A stretch of DNA of 62,538 nucleotides from Clostridium bornimense (GCF_018917145.1 NZ_JAHLOD010000020.1:1-62538); one strand, 5' to 3'; shown: positions 43,046-52,974, numbered from the stretch's first letter. Translations and numbers: made by a program. Notes: generated from the letters alone by a model not told the origin.

Positions 43046-43066
43046 TAACATTTTTAAAAATGTTAA
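43045..43066. promoter_or_regulatory. 22-bp perfect palindrome in the operon leader
   Basis: TTAACATTTTT followed by AAAAATGTTAA is fully self-complementary. It sits just ahead of the AAAAAGGAGATG ribosome binding site and is either an operator or a leader hairpin. Confidence 0.45.
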
Positions 43067-43092
43067 ATTAATCAAAATAAAAAAGGAGATGA

Positions 43093-45852
43093 ATGTTGAT
43101 GAAATGCAAATTTGAACCAATAGCCATAGTTGGATATGGATGTGTATTTCCGCCAGATAGCTATGATACTGAGAAGTTTTGGGAGAATATTGTGTCTGGA
43201 AAACCAGGCGTACAAGAAATGCCAGAATCTTATTGGAAAAAAGATTTATATTATGATGAAGATAAGTATTCAGAAGATAAAACATATTGTAAGTTAGGTG
43301 CATATATAAAAGATTATAAATTTCCCAAAAACAAAAAAGAATTTCAAGCTAAAAAAGATATTATTGAAGGTTTGAATAAGTCTCAATTAATGCTGTTGGA
43401 TACAGTAATACAAGCTGTTAATAAAGGGAATATATCTATTGGTGAATTAGATTCAGATGATGTATCAATGGTTGTAGGAAACATGCTTGGAGACTATTCT
43501 GTATCAAATGAATGTCTAATTAATAGGGAAAAACAGATAGAAAAATATTTGGAAGAAAGCAGTGAATTTGCTGCTTTAACAAAAGAACAAAAGGAAAGTA
43601 TTAAAAAATCTTTAGAAGAAGAGACTATAGAGAAATTTAATAATGGAACAACAGAAATTAAAAATAAGAGATTTCATAGCAATTTATGTAATGGTGTTGC
43701 TGAAATTTTAAATATTAAAGGGAGAAGATTTATAGTAGATGGTGCCTGCTCTGGTAGTTTGCTTGCTGTAGACAATGCTGTTAAGATTATTCACCAAAAG
43801 AAAGCAAAGATATGTATAGTTTCAGGTGTATTAGGAAACATGATCGTTACAGGAAATGTTGCTTTTGCTAAGATTGGAGGATTATCAGAAAAGGGTTCTT
43901 TTCCGCTAGATGTTAAAGGAAGTGGATTAGTTCCAGGAGAAGGTGCAGGAACAATAATTATTAAAACTTTATCTGATGCAATTAAAGATAATAACACAAT
44001 CTTTGGTGTATTAAGAGGTACAGGCGTAGCGAGTGATGGAAAAGGAAAATCTATCTATGCTCCAAGTTCAGAGGGACAATATAAAGCAATGAAAAAATCT
44101 CTAGAAAATGCAGGCGTTGATCCTCTATATGTAGATTATGTTGAAACCCATGCAACAGGAACAAGAGTTGGAGATATTGTTGAGTTAAATAGTTTAAAAA
44201 TGCTATTTGATGAAAGTGAAAGAAGAGATAAAAAGATTATAATTGGATCAATAAAATCTCAAGTTGGACACTGTTTCTCAGCAGCAGGAATGGCAAATAT
44301 TATTAAGGTTATAGAAAGTTTTAATAGAAAAGTATTACCTCCTACAAATTACTTTGAAAGATTTGCTGATGAGTTTGAGATGGGTGGTGTTGAGTTTTGT
44401 GTAAATAAAGAATTAAAACCTTGGGAAAAGGAAGAAAATACACCTAAGGTAGCATTAGTTAATGCCTTTGGATTTGGTGGAATAAATGCAAATGTTTTAG
44501 TGGAAGAATATATTCCAGAATATCATAAAAAATTATTAGATTCATATAATGAAACTCTAGAAAATAAGGAAATTGATGTATCTATAGTTGGAGTAGGATG
44601 TATAGATAATAATGCAACTAATTATGAAGAATGGAGCAAAAATACTAAGAATAAATTTAAATATTTAAATAGATATCCACTAGATAGATATCCACAAGAA
44701 GTAGATGATATTTACAATGCAAATAAGGACCTAAAAGCTTCATTTATTGAAGACTTTAAATTCCCATGTATTAAATTTAAAATACCACCAGTAATTTTAA
44801 AAGAAATTGATAGAGCTCAGTTATTAGCATTAGTAGCAAGCCAAGAGGCTATTTCAAGTTACGGACTTGAAAAGATTATTGGAGATAAGACTGGAGTGTA
44901 TATAGGAAATATGCTGGGGCTAGAAACTTCAATAAATACTGATTTAAGAATAAGGCATAGAGAATATTTAGATATCTTAAATAACTTAGATGAATTTAAG
45001 AATCTTGATAAGGTTACTAGAGAGTCAATATTAAATTATATAACTAGCAAAGTTAGAGAATGCATTCCGAAGGTAGCTGAAGATGTTTTACCAGGTTACA
45101 TGGATAACATAATTGCAGGTAGAATATCAAACTTCTTTGATTTAACAAGCTCAAATGCTGTATATGATTCTGGTAACGTATCTTTTGAACAAGCATTAGA
45201 GCAAGGAATTATGAGTTTACAGCTTAAAGAAAATGATACAGTGCTAGTTGGGGGAGTTAATGGAAATATGAGCCCCGAATTTATTGAAATACTTAAGAAT
45301 TTAAATATAGATTCAAATAGTATTCCAGCAGAAGGTGCAGCAGTATTTTTGATAAAGAGAACTGAAGATGTAAAAGAAAATGAGCGTGTTTATGGAAGAA
45401 TTACTGGAATTGAATTTAATCCAAAGAAAAGTGCTGAGAGAGATAATATATATAAAATATCAGAAAATTCTTTGAATGAAGATGGAAATAATATGTTCTA
45501 CTATGGTGGTCAGGGAGCATTTCAGTTATTAAAAGCATGTGTTGAAATAAATTCAAACAATAAAGAGTATATACAAATAAATTCTAAATCTATAAATAAT
45601 ACGAGCTATCAAATAGATGTACAAGCTTCAGATGCTGAAGTTATAAGGGAAGCTGCTGATAAAGCAGAAAATGATAACTGCTTTAAAGTAGGTGCAGATT
45701 CTATTGAAAGCTTAATAAGTAAATTAGAATTTAAGGAAGTTTCTATAGATCCAGGCTTTAAGAAATGTGCTTATAGAATTGAAATTGTATATGACAGTGA
45801 AGATCAATTAGAAAATAAAATTAGAAATATTAAAAACTTATTAGTTAAGTGA
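43093..45852 (+). CDS. ketosynthase/chain-length-factor fusion (PfaC/HglD-like KS-CLF)
   Basis: Residues about 7-475 form a complete decarboxylating ketosynthase: Cys219 in VDGACSGSLLAVD, His353 in ETHATGT and His393 in VGHCFSAAGM. Residues about 494-850 form a second, degenerate KS-like domain that begins VSIVGVGCIDN and contains FDLTSSNAVYDSGNVSFEQA, with Asn in place of the active Cys and no HATGT, as in chain-length factors. KS-CLF fusion is the front half of PfaC-type PUFA synthases. It would elongate an ACP-bound chain iteratively, in trans to the AT-ACP-KR-DH protein. The start may be this ATG or one two codons later, which is better spaced from AAGGAGATG. It is the first gene of the operon. 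Confidence 0.88.
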   Translation: MLMKCKFEPIAIVGYGCVFPPDSYDTEKFWENIVSGKPGVQEMPESYWKKDLYYDEDKYSEDKTYCKLGAYIKDYKFPKNKKEFQAKKDIIEGLNKSQLMLLDTVIQAVNKGNISIGELDSDDVSMVVGNMLGDYSVSNECLINREKQIEKYLEESSEFAALTKEQKESIKKSLEEETIEKFNNGTTEIKNKRFHSNLCNGVAEILNIKGRRFIVDGACSGSLLAVDNAVKIIHQKKAKICIVSGVLGNMIVTGNVAFAKIGGLSEKGSFPLDVKGSGLVPGEGAGTIIIKTLSDAIKDNNTIFGVLRGTGVASDGKGKSIYAPSSEGQYKAMKKSLENAGVDPLYVDYVETHATGTRVGDIVELNSLKMLFDESERRDKKIIIGSIKSQVGHCFSAAGMANIIKVIESFNRKVLPPTNYFERFADEFEMGGVEFCVNKELKPWEKEENTPKVALVNAFGFGGINANVLVEEYIPEYHKKLLDSYNETLENKEIDVSIVGVGCIDNNATNYEEWSKNTKNKFKYLNRYPLDRYPQEVDDIYNANKDLKASFIEDFKFPCIKFKIPPVILKEIDRAQLLALVASQEAISSYGLEKIIGDKTGVYIGNMLGLETSINTDLRIRHREYLDILNNLDEFKNLDKVTRESILNYITSKVRECIPKVAEDVLPGYMDNIIAGRISNFFDLTSSNAVYDSGNVSFEQALEQGIMSLQLKENDTVLVGGVNGNMSPEFIEILKNLNIDSNSIPAEGAAVFLIKRTEDVKENERVYGRITGIEFNPKKSAERDNIYKISENSLNEDGNNMFYYGGQGAFQLLKACVEINSNNKEYIQINSKSINNTSYQIDVQASDAEVIREAADKAENDNCFKVGADSIESLISKLEFKEVSIDPGFKKCAYRIEIVYDSEDQLENKIRNIKNLLVK

Positions 45853-45865
45853 AAGGAAGAATAAT

Positions 45866-47077
45866 ATGTTAAAAACTGCAAAAATGCCTAACGGGTTTAA
45901 GAATGAATATGATAAGGTTTTACCAAGAATTAGACAAGGAAAAGCTCAAGATTTATATGTATTTGAACCTGCTTTTGATGGACCACAAGCTGGAACATCA
46001 AAATATGATGGAAAAGATGTTATTATGTTAACTTCAAATAATTATTTGGGCCTATCAACTCATCCAGAAATTATAAAGGCTATTAAAAAGGCTGTTGATA
46101 AATATGGAACAGGAACTTGTGGAGCAAGATTACATAATGGAACTACTGTATTGCATAAACAATTAGAAGAAAAAATAGCTGAGTATTTTAGAACTGAATC
46201 AGCAATGATCGTTAGTGCAGGGTATCTTGCTAATGTATCAGCTTTATCTACCCTATGCAATGATTCTGATTCTGTAATAATTACAGATCAATTAAATCAT
46301 ATGAGTATAGTAGATGGAATTGCTATGTCTAATGCGAAGGTAAAAATTTTTAGTCATAATAACATGGAAAAGCTTGAATATATATTACAAAAGTCTCAAG
46401 AATTCCAAAGAAAACTAATTGTTGTAGATGGTGTGTATTCAATGGATGGAGACATAGCTTGCTTAGATGAAATAGTAGAGCTTGCAGAAAAATATGATGC
46501 AGCAGTTATGGTTGATGAAGCTCACTCAATAGGTTTCTTTGGAGAAACAGGAAGAGGAACATCTGAACATTTTAAATTAGAAGATAAAGTTGCTATAAAG
46601 ATGGCTACTTTTAGTAAGTCTTTAGCAGGGGTTGGAGGCTGTATAGCTTCTGACAAAGATACTATAGATTATTTAAAACATCAAGCACATCAATATATTT
46701 TTAACGCAAGCCTACCACCAGCAGTAGTAGCAGGAGTATTGAAGTCTTTTGAAATAATGGAAAAGGAAACTTGGAGAAGAGAGAAACTTTGGGATAATAC
46801 TATTAGATTCAGAAAGGGCTTAAAGGAATTAGGATTTAACACTATGAATAGTATTTCACCTATAATTCCAATTTATATAGGTGATGATAATACAAATATG
46901 CATATGACAAAGGAATTATTAAATCGAGGAGTATATATAGCAACAGCTATTTTCCCTTCAGTTCCAATGAACAAGAGTAGATTAAGAACAACTATTACTG
47001 CTTCTTTAAGTTCAGAAGAAATAGATAGAGCATTAGATATCATGGGAGAAGTAGGAAGAAGATTTGGAGTAATTTAG
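45866..47077 (+). CDS. PLP-dependent alpha-oxoamine synthase
   Basis: An aminotransferase class I/II fold of the oxoamine synthase group (8-amino-7-oxononanoate synthase, glycine C-acetyltransferase, serine palmitoyltransferase). Marks are SNNYLGLSTHPE, GTGTCGARLHNGTTVLHKQL, the PLP-stacking His145 (QLNHMS), DEAHSIG (Asp217, His220) and the Schiff-base Lys251 in ATFSKSLAGVGG. The family condenses an acyl thioester with an amino acid, with loss of CO2, giving an alpha-amino ketone. Lying between the KS and PKS genes, it is the probable chain-release enzyme acting on acyl-ACP. Full length, with GAAAGGAAGAATA before the ATG. No biotin genes are nearby, which argues against a BioF role. Confidence 0.9.
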   Translation: MLKTAKMPNGFKNEYDKVLPRIRQGKAQDLYVFEPAFDGPQAGTSKYDGKDVIMLTSNNYLGLSTHPEIIKAIKKAVDKYGTGTCGARLHNGTTVLHKQLEEKIAEYFRTESAMIVSAGYLANVSALSTLCNDSDSVIITDQLNHMSIVDGIAMSNAKVKIFSHNNMEKLEYILQKSQEFQRKLIVVDGVYSMDGDIACLDEIVELAEKYDAAVMVDEAHSIGFFGETGRGTSEHFKLEDKVAIKMATFSKSLAGVGGCIASDKDTIDYLKHQAHQYIFNASLPPAVVAGVLKSFEIMEKETWRREKLWDNTIRFRKGLKELGFNTMNSISPIIPIYIGDDNTNMHMTKELLNRGVYIATAIFPSVPMNKSRLRTTITASLSSEEIDRALDIMGEVGRRFGVI

Positions 47078-47087
47078 GGGGATTGTT

Positions 47088-50000
47088 ATGCAAAGTATTG
47101 AAAAAAAAGAAATAATTGAATTACTATCAAAACAAGATGTTTTTATAGGTGAAAATTTTAAAAAAGGAAATAGTGCATTCTTATTTCCGGGGCATGGTTC
47201 ACAGTATCCTAATATGATGAAAGACTTAATTGAAAAGGAAGAGATAGTTAAGAATATTTTTAATGAAGCTGATAAAGTATTAACGGAATTATGTGGAGAA
47301 AAGTTAACAACAAATATCATATTTAATAACGAGGAAGAAGAGGCATCGGTAGAAAAAAATTTAAAGAGAGCTAAGATAATGCAGACATCTATATATACAG
47401 CGAATTATGCAGTATATAAGCTTCTTGAAAGCTTAGGCATGAAGCCAGATTATTTGTGTGGACATAGCTTGGGAGAAATTTCGACTTTAGTTGCTGGAGA
47501 TGTTATATCTTTCTCAGAAGGATTAAGAATTGTATATTACAGAGCAGAATCTCTAGAAAGAATGCCAGAAGAAAAGAGAGGTAAAATGATAAGCATTTCA
47601 GCTGGAAAAGATGATGAAGTTATAAAAAGCTTATTAGAGAAGTCAAAGGGAAAATGTATTTTAGCCTTAGATAATTCTCAAGACCAAGTTGTATTATCAG
47701 GAAGTAATGAAGACATAAAGGAAATAGAAGAAATATGTAAGAAAGATAATGTGGTTCATAATGTTTTAAAGGTCTCACATGCATTCCATAGTAATATATT
47801 AACTGATGCAGTTGAGTATTATTATGAAAAAATTAAGAACATCAATTATAGAGTACCTAAGACAAAAATCTATTCTACAATCAAGAAAAGATTATACACA
47901 GAAGAGGATTTTACAAAAGAAGACTTCGCTAGAACTTTAGCAAGTCAATTAGTTACTCCTTTTAGTTTCCACGACATAATAAAAAACATGTATGAGGAAT
48001 TGAATGTAAATATATATGTAGAAGTTGGATGCAAGAACATACTTACAAGATTAGTTAAAAAGATACTAAAAGGTAATAAGTTTTATTCAATTGAAAGTAA
48101 TTTAAAAGCAAAAAATGATAATTTATGTATAAAGAGATTAAAGGCATATATGGATGTAAATAATATAACATTAGTTAATAATGATGTTTTTAAAGGTAAA
48201 ATTGAAAGTGATATTAAGAAGATTATAGTGTCTCAAACTGCGTATCCTTTAAATCTTATAAATGTTACAGATAAGCCATTGTATATGGATTTAGCATTAA
48301 ATGAAGAAGTTTTTAATAATATAGTGAAGAAAATAGTTAAGAAATTCAATTTAGATAAGAGTGCTATTGATAAGGAGAGTTCTTTAAAAGAAATTATAGA
48401 TTTAGTATCTGGTAATGGTATAGTTATAAGTAGAAAAGTTGAAAAAGATGATACAGTTATTAAAAAAGTAAGTAAAAAGGAACTTGTAAAGGCAGTAGAT
48501 GTTAGTAGTACAGATAAGCCAGCTGTAGAAAAAGAAATAAAAGCTATAGTAGCAGAGAAAACAGGTTATCCAGAAGAAATGCTTGAGTCAAACTTAGATT
48601 TGGAGGCGGACTTAGGAATAGATTCAGTAAAACAAGGAGAAATATTTGCAGTAGTAAGAGAACACTTTAATTATGAAATAGATGAAAATGCAAATGTAAA
48701 AGAATTTAATACTATAGATAAGATAGTAGATTACACATGCAAAGCAATGGGGACTGTAGCTCTAGAAGTTGCAGCAGAAAAATTTGTAGAAATAGATAAG
48801 GCAGCTGTAGAAAAAGAAATAAAAGCTATAGTAGCAGAGAAAACGGGCTATCCAGAAGAAATGCTTGAGTCAAACTTAGATTTGGAGGCGGACTTAGGAA
48901 TAGATTCAGTAAAACAAGGAGAAATATTTGCAGTAGTAAGAGAACACTTTAATTATGAAATAGATGAAAATGCAAATGTAAAAGAATTTAATACTATAGA
49001 TAAAATAGTGGATTATACATGTAAGGTAATGGGAACAGAAAATGTTGTAGAACAGAGAAATGAAGTTAAAGAGCTGGATAAAATATTTGAATTAGATAGT
49101 GAGGCGATATCTACGAGATACATAGGTATTTCAGTTGAAAAGGAATATCCCGTTAATGCAGAAGAATTTAAATTTCAAGGCAAGAAAGTATTATTAGTTG
49201 AAGATAGATTAGATCAGACTATAACTAGAAAATTAGTTAACTTATTAAAAAAGGATGATGCTCAAGTCTGTATCTTAGGAAATGAAAAATATGACGGTGT
49301 GAAATCTGTAGCTACAAACTTTGATGACGTAAAAGTTTTAAAGGAAAGTATAAATGTAGCTATAGGAAAGTTAGGAAGAGTAGATGTTGTTATAAATCTT
49401 AATGGAATAAGAAAATCGTTTAACTTCTACGAGACAAGTTATGATATATATGATAAAGAAGTTAGACAAGTGTATAATGTAATGTTCTATACGTCAAAAT
49501 ATGCTTATGAATACTTTGAAGAAAATCCAAAAGAAAGTGCATATTATGCTGCAACAAATATTGGAGGTATCTTTGGAGTTGAAAGAGAATTTCTAAATAA
49601 TCCTATAGGAGCTGTAGTAGATGGATACATAAAGGGATTAGAAAAAGAACTTAGACCGCTTATCTGTAAAATCTGTGACTTTACAGATGTTCAACACACA
49701 GAAAAGGTTGCAGAAACTTTATATAAAGATTACAAGGTTAGAGAAGAATTAATTGAAATAGGATACTGTAATAATATAAGAAAGACTATATGCGTAATTC
49801 CGAAAGAAATAGAAGGAAGAGAATGTATAAAACAATTTGAATTAGATAAGAAGGATATTGTATTAGTTTCTGGTGGAGGAAGAGGAATTATTTTTGAATG
49901 TGTAAAGGGCTTAGCTACTTTATATAATCCAAAAATAATTATAACTGGAAGAACAGATTTACCAAAGGGTGATGAAGAATGGTTAAATTTTAATGATGAA

Positions 50001-51725
50001 GAAATGGAAGATTATAAACCTAAATTCATAAGAAAGTTGGTGAACGAAAAAAAAGTAAAGACACCTTTTGAGGCTATTGAAAAGTATAACAAGCTTTTAG
50101 ATGCTAAAAAGTTATATACAAATATTCAAAAGCTAAATAAAACAGATTATGATATTAATTACGTTAAATGCGATATTTGCAGTGATGAAGATACTAATAG
50201 GCTTGCTGAATATATAAAGAAAAACTTTGGAGATGTTACAGGTATAATAAATGGAGCTGGTCTTCCTTCCTTTGGTAAAGTAACTCATAAAAATGAAGAA
50301 TTCGCGTTAAAGGTATTAAGAGTAAAAGCTGATGGATTCTATAATATGTATAACAAGTTTAAAAGCGATAAATTAAGATTCTTCATAAGTATGGGATCTA
50401 TTTCAGGAAGATTTGGTATGGATGGACAAGTTGATTATTCAGCAGGCGCAGATATAATTGTTAAACTTTCATCTATGATTAATAAAGATAATCCAAGAAT
50501 AAAATGTGGAGTTCTAGGATGGACAGCTTGGGATGAAGTAGGTATGGCATCAGATCCTCAAGTTAAAAAGGTACAAAAGAAAGTAAGGGGCTTAGAATAT
50601 ATAAATGTAAAAGAAGGAGTTACACGATTCTTAAATGAATTAGCTTTCGGATTAAATTATCCTGAAATCTTATTCTTTGGTCAAATAGGTAAAGCTAATA
50701 TGCCATTAGGTCAATTAGATTTGTTAGATGAAGATTTAAAAAAGATTTCTAGATATATTGGAGAAAATGGAGAAGTTACAGATAGAACAATGTTTCCAAT
50801 GTTAGATGTAGTTAATGAATATAAAGTAGGAAAGAGTATTGTAGCTACAAAGAAATTAAGCAAAGAAAGTGATATACATTTAAGAGACCACTTAGTTGAA
50901 GGAAACAGCGTATTTGCTGGAGTTATGCACATTGAGGCAGTTTGTGAATTAGGAAAGTTATTGCAAAGGATAGATAAAAATGAGAAAGTATACTATACAA
51001 CTGAAATATCTAATTATAACTTTGATAAGTTTATAAAATATTTTGATACAAATAAATTAGTATTAAAATTACAAGGTGAATTTATAGAAAAGAATGAAGA
51101 TAGAAAGATTATGGAGGTTAAGATTTTATCTGACTTTATTAATAATAATGGAATTGTGTTGCAAAAAGACAGAGTTCATTCTCATGGAAGAATCACATAT
51201 GAAAAAGCAAAGAAAAATATAATTAAGACTAATTTAGATTTACCAGAATTAATAGATAAGAGTAAAGAGATGGATATTGATTTATATTATGAAAAGGCTG
51301 CAGATTATATAGTATTTGGAAAAACTTTTAGATGCATAACTTATGCTGGAATGTTAAATGATGAAGAAATGGTTGGAGTAATACAAGTTCCAGAAGATGA
51401 GCAATATTTTTCATATGTGGATTTTGTAGAATCTATAATTTCACCAGTTACTATTGATAATATAGGAAGGTTTATGCTTTTAAATGATTATCAAAAGAAT
51501 GGATATACAATAGTTCCTAGAAAAATAACCAAGGCCGTTAAGTACAGAGACTTTATAAAGAATGAAGAAATATATGTATACTGTAAGTTGATAGAAGTTA
51601 ATGACCCAGATTTAGTTTATTCAGCACAAGCAATATCAAGGAATGGAGAAATTATATTCGATATAGAAGAAATGATCTTAACTAGGATAAGTAAAGAAAA
51701 TGGTAATCACAACATTCTTAAATAA
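47088..51725 (+). CDS. iterative polyketide synthase, AT-ACP-ACP-KR-DH
   Basis: Domain order: malonyl-type acyltransferase, residues about 25-370 (FLFPGHGSQYP, Ser127 in GHSLGE, His234 in AFHS); linker; two acyl carrier proteins with LGIDSVKQGE (Ser513 and Ser607); ketoreductase, about 700-1200 (SGGGRGI near 928, MGSISG, Tyr1117 in VDYSAGA); and a C-terminal dehydratase-like domain, about 1230-1535 (RDHLVEGNSVFAG with His1268). This is PfaA/HglC architecture without the N-terminal KS, which is supplied by the first gene. There is no enoylreductase or thioesterase domain. The expected product chain is hydroxylated or unsaturated, leaving via the oxoamine synthase. GGGGGATTGTT precedes the ATG. 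Confidence 0.9.
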   Translation: MQSIEKKEIIELLSKQDVFIGENFKKGNSAFLFPGHGSQYPNMMKDLIEKEEIVKNIFNEADKVLTELCGEKLTTNIIFNNEEEEASVEKNLKRAKIMQTSIYTANYAVYKLLESLGMKPDYLCGHSLGEISTLVAGDVISFSEGLRIVYYRAESLERMPEEKRGKMISISAGKDDEVIKSLLEKSKGKCILALDNSQDQVVLSGSNEDIKEIEEICKKDNVVHNVLKVSHAFHSNILTDAVEYYYEKIKNINYRVPKTKIYSTIKKRLYTEEDFTKEDFARTLASQLVTPFSFHDIIKNMYEELNVNIYVEVGCKNILTRLVKKILKGNKFYSIESNLKAKNDNLCIKRLKAYMDVNNITLVNNDVFKGKIESDIKKIIVSQTAYPLNLINVTDKPLYMDLALNEEVFNNIVKKIVKKFNLDKSAIDKESSLKEIIDLVSGNGIVISRKVEKDDTVIKKVSKKELVKAVDVSSTDKPAVEKEIKAIVAEKTGYPEEMLESNLDLEADLGIDSVKQGEIFAVVREHFNYEIDENANVKEFNTIDKIVDYTCKAMGTVALEVAAEKFVEIDKAAVEKEIKAIVAEKTGYPEEMLESNLDLEADLGIDSVKQGEIFAVVREHFNYEIDENANVKEFNTIDKIVDYTCKVMGTENVVEQRNEVKELDKIFELDSEAISTRYIGISVEKEYPVNAEEFKFQGKKVLLVEDRLDQTITRKLVNLLKKDDAQVCILGNEKYDGVKSVATNFDDVKVLKESINVAIGKLGRVDVVINLNGIRKSFNFYETSYDIYDKEVRQVYNVMFYTSKYAYEYFEENPKESAYYAATNIGGIFGVEREFLNNPIGAVVDGYIKGLEKELRPLICKICDFTDVQHTEKVAETLYKDYKVREELIEIGYCNNIRKTICVIPKEIEGRECIKQFELDKKDIVLVSGGGRGIIFECVKGLATLYNPKIIITGRTDLPKGDEEWLNFNDEEMEDYKPKFIRKLVNEKKVKTPFEAIEKYNKLLDAKKLYTNIQKLNKTDYDINYVKCDICSDEDTNRLAEYIKKNFGDVTGIINGAGLPSFGKVTHKNEEFALKVLRVKADGFYNMYNKFKSDKLRFFISMGSISGRFGMDGQVDYSAGADIIVKLSSMINKDNPRIKCGVLGWTAWDEVGMASDPQVKKVQKKVRGLEYINVKEGVTRFLNELAFGLNYPEILFFGQIGKANMPLGQLDLLDEDLKKISRYIGENGEVTDRTMFPMLDVVNEYKVGKSIVATKKLSKESDIHLRDHLVEGNSVFAGVMHIEAVCELGKLLQRIDKNEKVYYTTEISNYNFDKFIKYFDTNKLVLKLQGEFIEKNEDRKIMEVKILSDFINNNGIVLQKDRVHSHGRITYEKAKKNIIKTNLDLPELIDKSKEMDIDLYYEKAADYIVFGKTFRCITYAGMLNDEEMVGVIQVPEDEQYFSYVDFVESIISPVTIDNIGRFMLLNDYQKNGYTIVPRKITKAVKYRDFIKNEEIYVYCKLIEVNDPDLVYSAQAISRNGEIIFDIEEMILTRISKENGNHNILK
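48521..49034 (+). repeat. tandem, nearly identical ACP-coding repeats
   Basis: Two copies about 232 bases long, 282 bases (94 codons) apart, are almost identical at DNA level, including synonymous sites. Differences are a few third-position changes early on and more at the 3' end. This points to recent duplication or gene conversion. Confidence 0.92.
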
Positions 51726-52434
51726 AATTTCTATCAGTGAAAAGATGAAGTTTGAGGGAGTTTCGTTATTACTCCTTCAAGCTTCTAAAGTAAGTGTTAA
51801 GGAGAAAATGGCAACACATCTATCTGCTAAGGAAAAAATTTATTACGATAGGTTATTTAGGAGTAAGAAAAGACAAGAAGAAATGTATTTAGGAAGATTA
51901 GCAGCTAAAAGCTTAGTTATTGAACATACAGGCTATAAAGGGCAATTAAAAGATATTGAATTAATAAAAATTAAAGATAGAGAAAAACCAAAATTGTTTA
52001 TAAATAATGTAAGGATAAATAATGATATATCTATAGCACACAATAATATGTATGCTGTTGCAGTATTTAGCCATAAAGATAAAGTTGGGGTAGATATAGA
52101 AAAATGTAGTTTGAAATTAGATAAATCATTTATTAGATATGCTTTTAGTAAAGAAGAAATAGAGTTTTGGAAAACATATGAGACTGAATATGAAAATATA
52201 TGGGTATTATTATGGACAATAAAAGAGGCAATAGGAAAAGCTCTAGATTTTGGATTAAGCTTTGGTATGAATTTTATAAAAATATTAATGGATAAAGAAG
52301 AAGAGAGGAAGTTACTTATAGTATTCAAAAAAGAAGATATTATTGAAAAATTAATATACGGAAGGAATATGGAATTAAGTTATTCAGTAAAAAATGATAA
52401 TTATATTTCCATATGTAGGTTATGGAAGGTGTAA
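51700..52434 (+). CDS. Sfp-type 4'-phosphopantetheinyl transferase
   Basis: The three PPTase motifs are present: ISIAHNNMYAVAVFS (P1 region), KVGVDIEKC (Mg-binding Asp/Glu) and WVLLWTIKEAIGKAL (W-x-x-KEA). The length (244 aa) fits the Sfp/PfaE group rather than the shorter AcpS. It should transfer phosphopantetheine from CoA to the two ACP domains of the upstream PKS. The start overlaps the PKS gene's end; ATG at MVITTF is used, and a Met at MKFEGV 15 codons later is an alternative since neither has a strong ribosome binding site. A dedicated PPTase inside the operon is a hallmark of secondary-metabolite clusters. Confidence 0.88.
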   Translation: MVITTFLNKISISEKMKFEGVSLLLLQASKVSVKEKMATHLSAKEKIYYDRLFRSKKRQEEMYLGRLAAKSLVIEHTGYKGQLKDIELIKIKDREKPKLFINNVRINNDISIAHNNMYAVAVFSHKDKVGVDIEKCSLKLDKSFIRYAFSKEEIEFWKTYETEYENIWVLLWTIKEAIGKALDFGLSFGMNFIKILMDKEEERKLLIVFKKEDIIEKLIYGRNMELSYSVKNDNYISICRLWKV

Positions 52435-52436
52435 TA

Positions 52437-52943
52437 ATGAAGACTAAAAATATGATATATCTGACTATTTCTTATATACCTTGGGTAGTTTATTGGATAA
52501 TTAGTGCTAACTTATTACCTTATGGAGGAGTAATTGCATTAGTTTTAGAGCTAATACTAATTGGTATGGAAAGAAGTAATCAGAATTATAGCTTTATGGA
52601 TCTTTTTAGTATAGCATATTTTATTATTACAATTCTCGCAAATTATATAGTTAAGACAGATATGTTTATAGTTGGGGATGGATATTTAGGATATGGATGG
52701 CTATTTATTATGAGTATTATTAGTATTTTAAGAAAAAGACCATTTATGAGTTATTATATTAAAAAAGATTTTGAAGAGGGAGACATAAGTAAAACTATAT
52801 TTCAGACAAAAATATGGTGTTCAGTGTTTTTTATAGATATCTGGATATTTGCATTTATACATGTACCAATTAAAGCAGTTATATATTCAAATATATTTGT
52901 TTTAATAGGAATTGTTTTAAGTATATTTAATGAAAATGCATAA
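52437..52943 (+). CDS. membrane protein of the polyketide-like operon, unknown function
   Basis: About five hydrophobic helices in 168 residues (YLTISYIPWVVYWIISANLL, GVIALVLELILIG, FSIAYFIITILANYIV, GWLFIMSIISIL, VFFIDIWIFAFIHV, IYSNIFVLIGIVLSIF). No transporter or enzyme motif is recognised. ATG behind GGAAGGTGTAATA is chosen; it begins 2 bases after the PPTase stop. The tight fit between PPTase and accB implies it belongs to the pathway, perhaps in export, membrane insertion or protection from the product. Confidence 0.75.
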   Translation: MKTKNMIYLTISYIPWVVYWIISANLLPYGGVIALVLELILIGMERSNQNYSFMDLFSIAYFIITILANYIVKTDMFIVGDGYLGYGWLFIMSIISILRKRPFMSYYIKKDFEEGDISKTIFQTKIWCSVFFIDIWIFAFIHVPIKAVIYSNIFVLIGIVLSIFNENA

Positions 52944-52974
52944 TAGCAATAAAAAAAATGAAAGGCGTGATGTT

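Noticed and set aside
45866-47077. Biotin-pathway BioF (8-amino-7-oxononanoate synthase)
   Set aside because: The fold is the same, but there are no bio genes nearby and the gene is locked inside a PKS operon, so release of a polyketide chain is the better reading.
43093-51725. Complete PUFA (EPA/DHA) synthase
   Set aside because: No enoylreductase (PfaD), no second PfaC dehydratase pair and only two ACPs; an oxoamine synthase is present instead, so a free polyunsaturated fatty acid is unlikely.
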